Positions 7,497 through 10,402 of a DNA stretch of 10,402 nt are shown here, in pieces (the stretch's first letter is position 1; every line of letters starts with the position of its first letter). Origin of the DNA: an uncultured Lutibacter sp. (GTDB taxonomy: Bacteria; Bacteroidota; Bacteroidia; Flavobacteriales; Flavobacteriaceae); NCBI GenBank assembly GCA_913061425.1, contig CAJXUO010000018.1:1-10402 (forward strand), in the 5' to 3' direction. A model generated the notes under the pieces. It saw only the letters and a list, made by a program, of their open reading frames with translations. It was not told where the DNA came from and did not search any database. A program made the translations under genes and the position numbers.

Positions 7497-7504
7497 TATC
7501 TTTG
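7497..7504 (+). promoter_or_regulatory. Bacteroidetes-type -7 promoter element for dnaN
   Basis: TATCTTTG matches TAnnTTTG exactly and lies 24 bases before the dnaN ATG at 7529. No clear -33 element is seen. No Shine-Dalgarno sequence precedes the start, as is usual in this phylum. Confidence 0.6.
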
Positions 7505-7528
7505 TTTTCTTATTAAAATAGAAAACAG

Positions 7529-8647
7529 ATGAAATTTATAGTATCAAGTTCACAACTTTTAAAGCAATTACAGGTTCTTGGAGGTGTAATTAATAGCAAT
7601 AATACATTACCTATTTTAGATAATTTCTTATTTGAATTAGACACCAATGAATTAAAGATAACAGCATCTGATTTAGAAACAACAATGAGTTCTTCAATAG
7701 AAGTTGAGTCTGATTCACAAGGTTCAATTGCAGTTTCTGCACGTTTGTTATTAGATACTTTAAAAACATTTCCTAATCAACCGTTGACTTTTAAAACTGA
7801 AGACAACAGTACCATTGAAATCAGTTCTAGTCAAGGGAAGTATGATATGGCGTATTTTAATGGAGAAGAATTTCCTAAAACTGCGGCATTAAATGCACCT
7901 AGTACAACAGTGATTAATGGTGATATTTTAGCAACAGCAATTTCGAAGACTATTTTTGCAGCAGGAAACGATGATTTACGTCCAGTAATGAGTGGTGTTT
8001 TCTTCCAATTTAGTCCAGAAAATTTAACGTTTGTAGCAACTGATGCTCACAAGTTAGTAAAGTATACACGTACTGATGTAACTGCAGATGCAGTAGCAGA
8101 ATTCATTATGCCAAAGAAACCTTTGAACTTATTAAAAGGAATTTTAGGAGGTGCTGGAACAGATGTAACAATTGAATATAATGATTCTAATGCGAAGTTT
8201 ATTTTTGACAGTACCGTTTTAGAATGTCGTTTAATTGATGGAAAATATCCAAATTACGATGCCGTAATTCCAAAGGAAAATCCAAATAAATTAACGGTAG
8301 ATCGCGCAACATTCTTAAACTCTGCAAAAAGAGTTTCTATATTCTCAAGTAAAACTACACATCAAATTCGTTTAAAAATGGCTGGAACAGAGTTAAACAT
8401 ATCTGCAGAAGATATTGACTACTCTAACAAAGCAGATGAACGTTTAAACTGTGAGTATCAAGGTGATGATATGCAAATTGGATTTAACTCTCGTTTTTTA
8501 ACAGAAATGGTAAGCAATTTGGATTCTAATGAAATATTAATTGAAATGTCATTGCCAAACAGAGCAGGAATTATGACACCCATTGATGGAAATGAAGAAG
8601 GTGAAGAAATCACAATGTTGGTAATGCCAGTAATGCTAAATCAGTAA
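7529..8647 (+). CDS. dnaN: DNA polymerase III subunit beta (sliding clamp)
   Basis: 372 residues, the normal full length for the beta clamp. The protein shows the usual three repeated clamp domains (about 1-120, 125-245 and 246-372). Typical features are the N-terminal MKFIVSSSQLLKQLQVLGGVI, LPILDNFLFEL, the DLRPVMSGVFFQF and VATDAHKLVKY stretch of domain 2, LIDGKYPNYDAVIP at the domain 2/3 boundary, and the C-terminal MPVML (366-370), which corresponds to the MPMRL tail that forms part of the partner-binding pocket in E. coli. The clamp is a cytoplasmic ring that tethers DNA polymerase III and other repair and replication proteins to DNA. It has its own promoter and terminator and appears to be a single-gene unit. 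In many Flavobacteriaceae, as I recall, dnaN lies next to gldG; here about 7 kb separates the two. Confidence 0.97.
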   Translation: MKFIVSSSQLLKQLQVLGGVINSNNTLPILDNFLFELDTNELKITASDLETTMSSSIEVESDSQGSIAVSARLLLDTLKTFPNQPLTFKTEDNSTIEISSSQGKYDMAYFNGEEFPKTAALNAPSTTVINGDILATAISKTIFAAGNDDLRPVMSGVFFQFSPENLTFVATDAHKLVKYTRTDVTADAVAEFIMPKKPLNLLKGILGGAGTDVTIEYNDSNAKFIFDSTVLECRLIDGKYPNYDAVIPKENPNKLTVDRATFLNSAKRVSIFSSKTTHQIRLKMAGTELNISAEDIDYSNKADERLNCEYQGDDMQIGFNSRFLTEMVSNLDSNEILIEMSLPNRAGIMTPIDGNEEGEEITMLVMPVMLNQ

Positions 8648-8668
8648 GTTTCAATATATATAATATTT

Positions 8669-8697
8669 AAAAATCCGTCTTTTAGGCGGATTTTTTT
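8669..8697 (+). terminator. Rho-independent terminator of dnaN
   Basis: TCCGTC (8674-8679) pairs with GGCGGA (8685-8690) around a TTTTA loop, with one G-T pair. An A-run precedes it and a T7 tract (8691-8697) follows, so the stem extends by A-T pairs. It begins 21 bases after the dnaN stop codon. Confidence 0.9.
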
Positions 8698-8700
8698 ATG

Positions 8701-8795
8701 AACTGATAAACAGAGGAATAAACATCCTTTTATCCCGAAATATAAACCCATAAAAGAGTACTTTAGTGCTTTTATAACCAGTTGTGTGCAAGCTG
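8701..8795. repeat. Imperfect palindrome and hairpins in front of the two-gene module
   Basis: AACTG-ATAAA (8701-8710) pairs with TTTAT-(AAC)-CAGTT (8771-8783) with a 3-base bulge, giving outer arms of an 83-base imperfect palindrome. Inside it, AGTAC (8756-8760) can pair with GTGCT (8766-8770) around TTTA. At its right edge CAGTTG (8779-8784) pairs with CAAGCTG (8789-8795). GTTGTGTGC (8781-8789) recurs inverted at 10176-10184. The stretch 8698-8811 holds no gene. Individually these are short pairings in AT-rich DNA; the combination with the downstream element makes them worth reporting. Confidence 0.4.
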
Positions 8796-8811
8796 AAAAA
8801 AAATAATCGGA

Positions 8812-9666
8812 ATGTCCAAAATTTACAATTACATTGACCAGAAAGGGATTCCATTTAAAAAGATAGCTAGCTTCTCAATTAGAATTGAGGAAGATGACAT
8901 TTTAAATAGACTGAACATTGAATCTGATGAAACTACAGATAAAATCATAAACAAAGGGGAATTAATTATTTCTACTCATAATGATCCCAACGTAAAAGCA
9001 CCCGATTTTCCGAATAAATTCAAACTAGATAAAAAAACTCAAGAAGAAATTGCTATTAATTGGCTAAAAGATACCACAGGTTATGTTGTGGATGAATTTA
9101 GAACGCTCTTCGAACTACCAGAATTAAACCAAAATCCATTTTTATTACAGATTGAGAGAGGAATTAGGAATTATTTTTTAATACTCGCAACGAAAATTAT
9201 TAATGGAGATATAATTGTCAGAGAAAAGTATCATAGTCATCATGGGTTTTTACAAGAAAATTTCATTAAAACATTTGGACAAATAGAAAAAATAAACGGA
9301 ACTATAGGTATTGATGGTAAAATGAATGACTTTGGGAATTTAACCGAAGTTGGTGGAGATTTGTGGTTTTCTAATCATGTTTATCAAGAAAATTTAGAAT
9401 CTATCAAACCATTAAAAATAGTTTACGGTGATTTAAATTTAAAAAATACACATGCGTCTTTAGAGTCTTTAGAAGAGGTTGGAGGTAATTTAAATTTAAG
9501 AAAGACCACATGTCATAACGTATCATCACTTAAAAGAGTTGGTGGTAATGTATTAGTATCCAAAAGTCAATTGGACAACTTTGACTTCTCTAAAGTAGAA
9601 ATCAATGGAAAAATTAAGACGTTTAATGACAAATTTAATCAAGGACAATTAACATCACCTCAATAA
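8812..9666 (+). CDS. Hypothetical protein with C-terminal leucine-rich-like repeats
   Basis: 284 residues, no signal peptide or membrane segment, so probably cytoplasmic. Residues 1-150 are a charged domain I do not recognise. From about 155 on there are five repeats of 19-24 residues with the core L-x-x-V-x-G-(D/N)-L: IEKINGTI (158), LTEVGGDL (177), LKIVYGDL (201), LEEVGGNL (220) and LKRVGGNV (240). Such stacked repeats predict a solenoid of the leucine-rich-repeat or receptor L-domain type, usually a binding surface. The ATG at 8812 follows an AT-rich stretch with no clear promoter. The next gene starts 31 bases after its stop, so the two are probably cotranscribed. The pair lies between hairpin elements and appears to be an accessory insertion after dnaN. 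The function is unknown; the repeats suggest protein recognition. Confidence 0.8.
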   Translation: MSKIYNYIDQKGIPFKKIASFSIRIEEDDILNRLNIESDETTDKIINKGELIISTHNDPNVKAPDFPNKFKLDKKTQEEIAINWLKDTTGYVVDEFRTLFELPELNQNPFLLQIERGIRNYFLILATKIINGDIIVREKYHSHHGFLQENFIKTFGQIEKINGTIGIDGKMNDFGNLTEVGGDLWFSNHVYQENLESIKPLKIVYGDLNLKNTHASLESLEEVGGNLNLRKTTCHNVSSLKRVGGNVLVSKSQLDNFDFSKVEINGKIKTFNDKFNQGQLTSPQ

Positions 9667-9697
9667 AAAATTTAATATAACTTAAGCTAGTATCTTC

Positions 9698-10195
9698 TTG
9701 AAAACATCTATTTACATTTTATTTATTCTGCTTATAATATTGTTTGTGATATTCCACAAAAGGAAATTAAGAAAAAAGAAAATTGTGGAATATAACAATT
9801 TGAATCGCTCTTTTGATGAGCTTAAATTTCAATTTGAGAAAGGTCTGACTATTGAAAGTCATAAGAAAGGAACTCGATATTTCGGACTTGAAAAAGTAAA
9901 AGAATGGAAATCTAAATTTGGGTATACCTTTAATATTTATGGAAATGACCATTTCATAGACAATAAACCTCATTTTCATTTTGACCATAAAGAGAAAGGT
10001 GTTTCCTGTAAAATGAGTTTTGAGGGAGAAATATTTGAAAGTAAAGGAAAAAACGAAATAGATAAGAAAGCACTTAAAGAATTAAGATATTTTTTATCGA
10101 TGGATAGAACACAAGAATTAATAGTTTCTAAATGGAATGAAAAAAATCCAAAACTGAAATATAAAATAAAAGCCAGCACACAACAACGTGTATAA
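9698..10195 (+). CDS. Membrane-anchored protein with DUF4160-like C-terminal half
   Basis: 165 residues. The frame has no ATG near its beginning; a stop lies at 9683-9685 and the first plausible start is the TTG at 9698. That start gives a sensible N-terminus, MKTSIYILFILLIILFVIFHK, which is one membrane segment (about 4-19) followed by a basic cluster, so the rest should face the cytoplasm. Residues 83-150 resemble DUF4160: KPHFHF (90-95) matches its PPHFHV, followed by KMSFEGEIFESKG and a helix ending ELIVSKWNEKN with W146. DUF4160 proteins are small, of unknown role, and usually lack a membrane anchor. The last residues (QQRV) and the stop codon are encoded by the edge of the downstream palindromic element. 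It is likely cotranscribed with the repeat protein upstream. The family call is from pattern recognition and is moderate. Confidence 0.7.
   Translation: MKTSIYILFILLIILFVIFHKRKLRKKKIVEYNNLNRSFDELKFQFEKGLTIESHKKGTRYFGLEKVKEWKSKFGYTFNIYGNDHFIDNKPHFHFDHKEKGVSCKMSFEGEIFESKGKNEIDKKALKELRYFLSMDRTQELIVSKWNEKNPKLKYKIKASTQQRV
10176..10184 (-). repeat. 9-base inverted repeat of 8781-8789 bracketing the module
   Basis: GCACACAAC here is the exact reverse complement of GTTGTGTGC at 8781-8789. The similarity continues weakly: going outward from each copy, away from the module, one meets TATAA after 4 (left) or 6 (right) bases. The right copy lies within the last codons of the preceding gene. Confidence 0.5.
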
Positions 10196-10306
10196 TTAAT
10201 TGCTAGTTAGTGTTTACTTGCGAAAGTCCTCCCTGACTTTCTATCTGTAATTTATTTGCTAAATTTAGTACTTAAACTACGCAACGAGATCATACACAAA
10301 CACGTT
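10185..10306. repeat. 122-base imperfect palindrome, cassette-end-like element
   Basis: The outer arms AACGTGT (10185-10191) and ACACGTT (10300-10306) are perfect. Going inward, TTGC (10200-10203) pairs with GCAA (10281-10284), TAGTT (10204-10208) with AACTA (10275-10279), and AGT (10209-10211) with ACT (10270-10272). At the tip GAAAGTC (10222-10228) pairs with GACTTTC (10235-10241) around CTCCCT. Unpaired bases lie mostly on one arm, so a folded single strand would have extrahelical bases, as integron attC sites do. The canonical attC cores RYYYAAC and GTTRRRY are not matched, and no U-tract makes it a terminator. I recall similar sequences between genes in other Flavobacteriia but cannot verify this here. 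The rest of the stretch to 10363 holds no recognisable gene. Confidence 0.65.
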
Positions 10307-10363
10307 AAAAAGAATGAATACAATAAAATTAGAAACTACAAATAATTTTATTTATTACTGAAT

Positions 10364-10402
10364 CTGTCTCTTATACACATCTCCGAGCCCACGAGACCTC
10401 TC
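10364..10402 (+). other. Residual Illumina Nextera adapter (i7/read 2 side)
   Basis: Positions 10364-10382 are the reverse-oriented Tn5 mosaic end (CTGTCTCTTATACACATCT), 10383-10397 the read 2 adapter (CCGAGCCCACGAGAC), and 10398-10402 (CTCTC) the first bases of an i7 index. This is library sequence; the biological sequence ends at 10363. Confidence 0.98.

Noticed and set aside
10222..10241. GAAAGTC/GACTTTC hairpin as a terminator
   Set aside because: No U-tract follows, and the hairpin is the tip of the longer palindrome.
10185..10306. Calling the palindrome a canonical integron attC site
   Set aside because: The RYYYAAC and GTTRRRY cores are not matched and no integrase gene is visible; only the overall architecture is similar.
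10322..10352. AATAAAATT/AATTTTATT inverted repeat near the right end
   Set aside because: It consists only of A and T in AT-rich DNA, has a 13-base spacer, and is not linked to anything else.
10314..10361. 15-codon frame starting ATG just after the palindrome
   Set aside because: It ends at TGA after 15 codons and shows no features; it could be the remains of the next gene but cannot be supported.
37..10363. tRNA, rRNA, CRISPR arrays, insertion sequences or transposase genes
   Set aside because: I saw no tRNA-like or rRNA sequence, no regularly spaced direct repeats and no transposase or integrase in any frame.

Overview
The window looks like a complete assembled contig or library molecule from a low-GC marine or environmental member of the Flavobacteriia (Bacteroidetes). 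Three things suggest this: the 3' end of the gliding-motility gene gldG, two DUF2911 proteins that are typical of Bacteroidetes, and promoter elements of the Bacteroidetes type TAnnTTTG with no Shine-Dalgarno sequences. Both ends carry untrimmed Illumina Nextera adapter sequence (about 1-36 and 10364-10402), so the real insert is 37-10363 and neither end is a biological boundary.

Layout. Positions 37-494 are the C-terminal part of gldG. Positions 559-1923 hold two tandem exported DUF2911 proteins behind a TAnnTTTG promoter at 530. They end in a strong bidirectional terminator (1946-1975), shared with a convergent minus-strand operon that runs from 6806 down to 1974. That operon encodes a large exported PIG-L/LmbE-type deacetylase, a 35-residue single-membrane-segment microprotein (4165-4272), a sodium:solute symporter and a GNAT acetyltransferase. 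Its genes are joined by overlaps or a 3-base gap, so the four products are probably made together. A plausible but untested reading is deacetylation outside the inner membrane, sodium-driven uptake of the product, and acetylation in the cytoplasm.

Positions 7042-7446 encode a small unknown lipoprotein. Positions 7529-8647 are dnaN, the DNA polymerase sliding clamp, with its own promoter and terminator.

Positions 8701-10306 look like an accessory two-gene module inserted after dnaN. It contains a protein with leucine-rich-like repeats and a membrane-anchored protein with a DUF4160-like C-terminal half. The module is followed by a 122-base imperfect palindrome, and a weaker palindrome lies in front of it. 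A perfect 9-base inverted repeat (8781-8789 and 10176-10184) brackets the two genes. This resembles the layout of integron gene cassettes, although canonical attC core sequences are absent and no integrase is visible.
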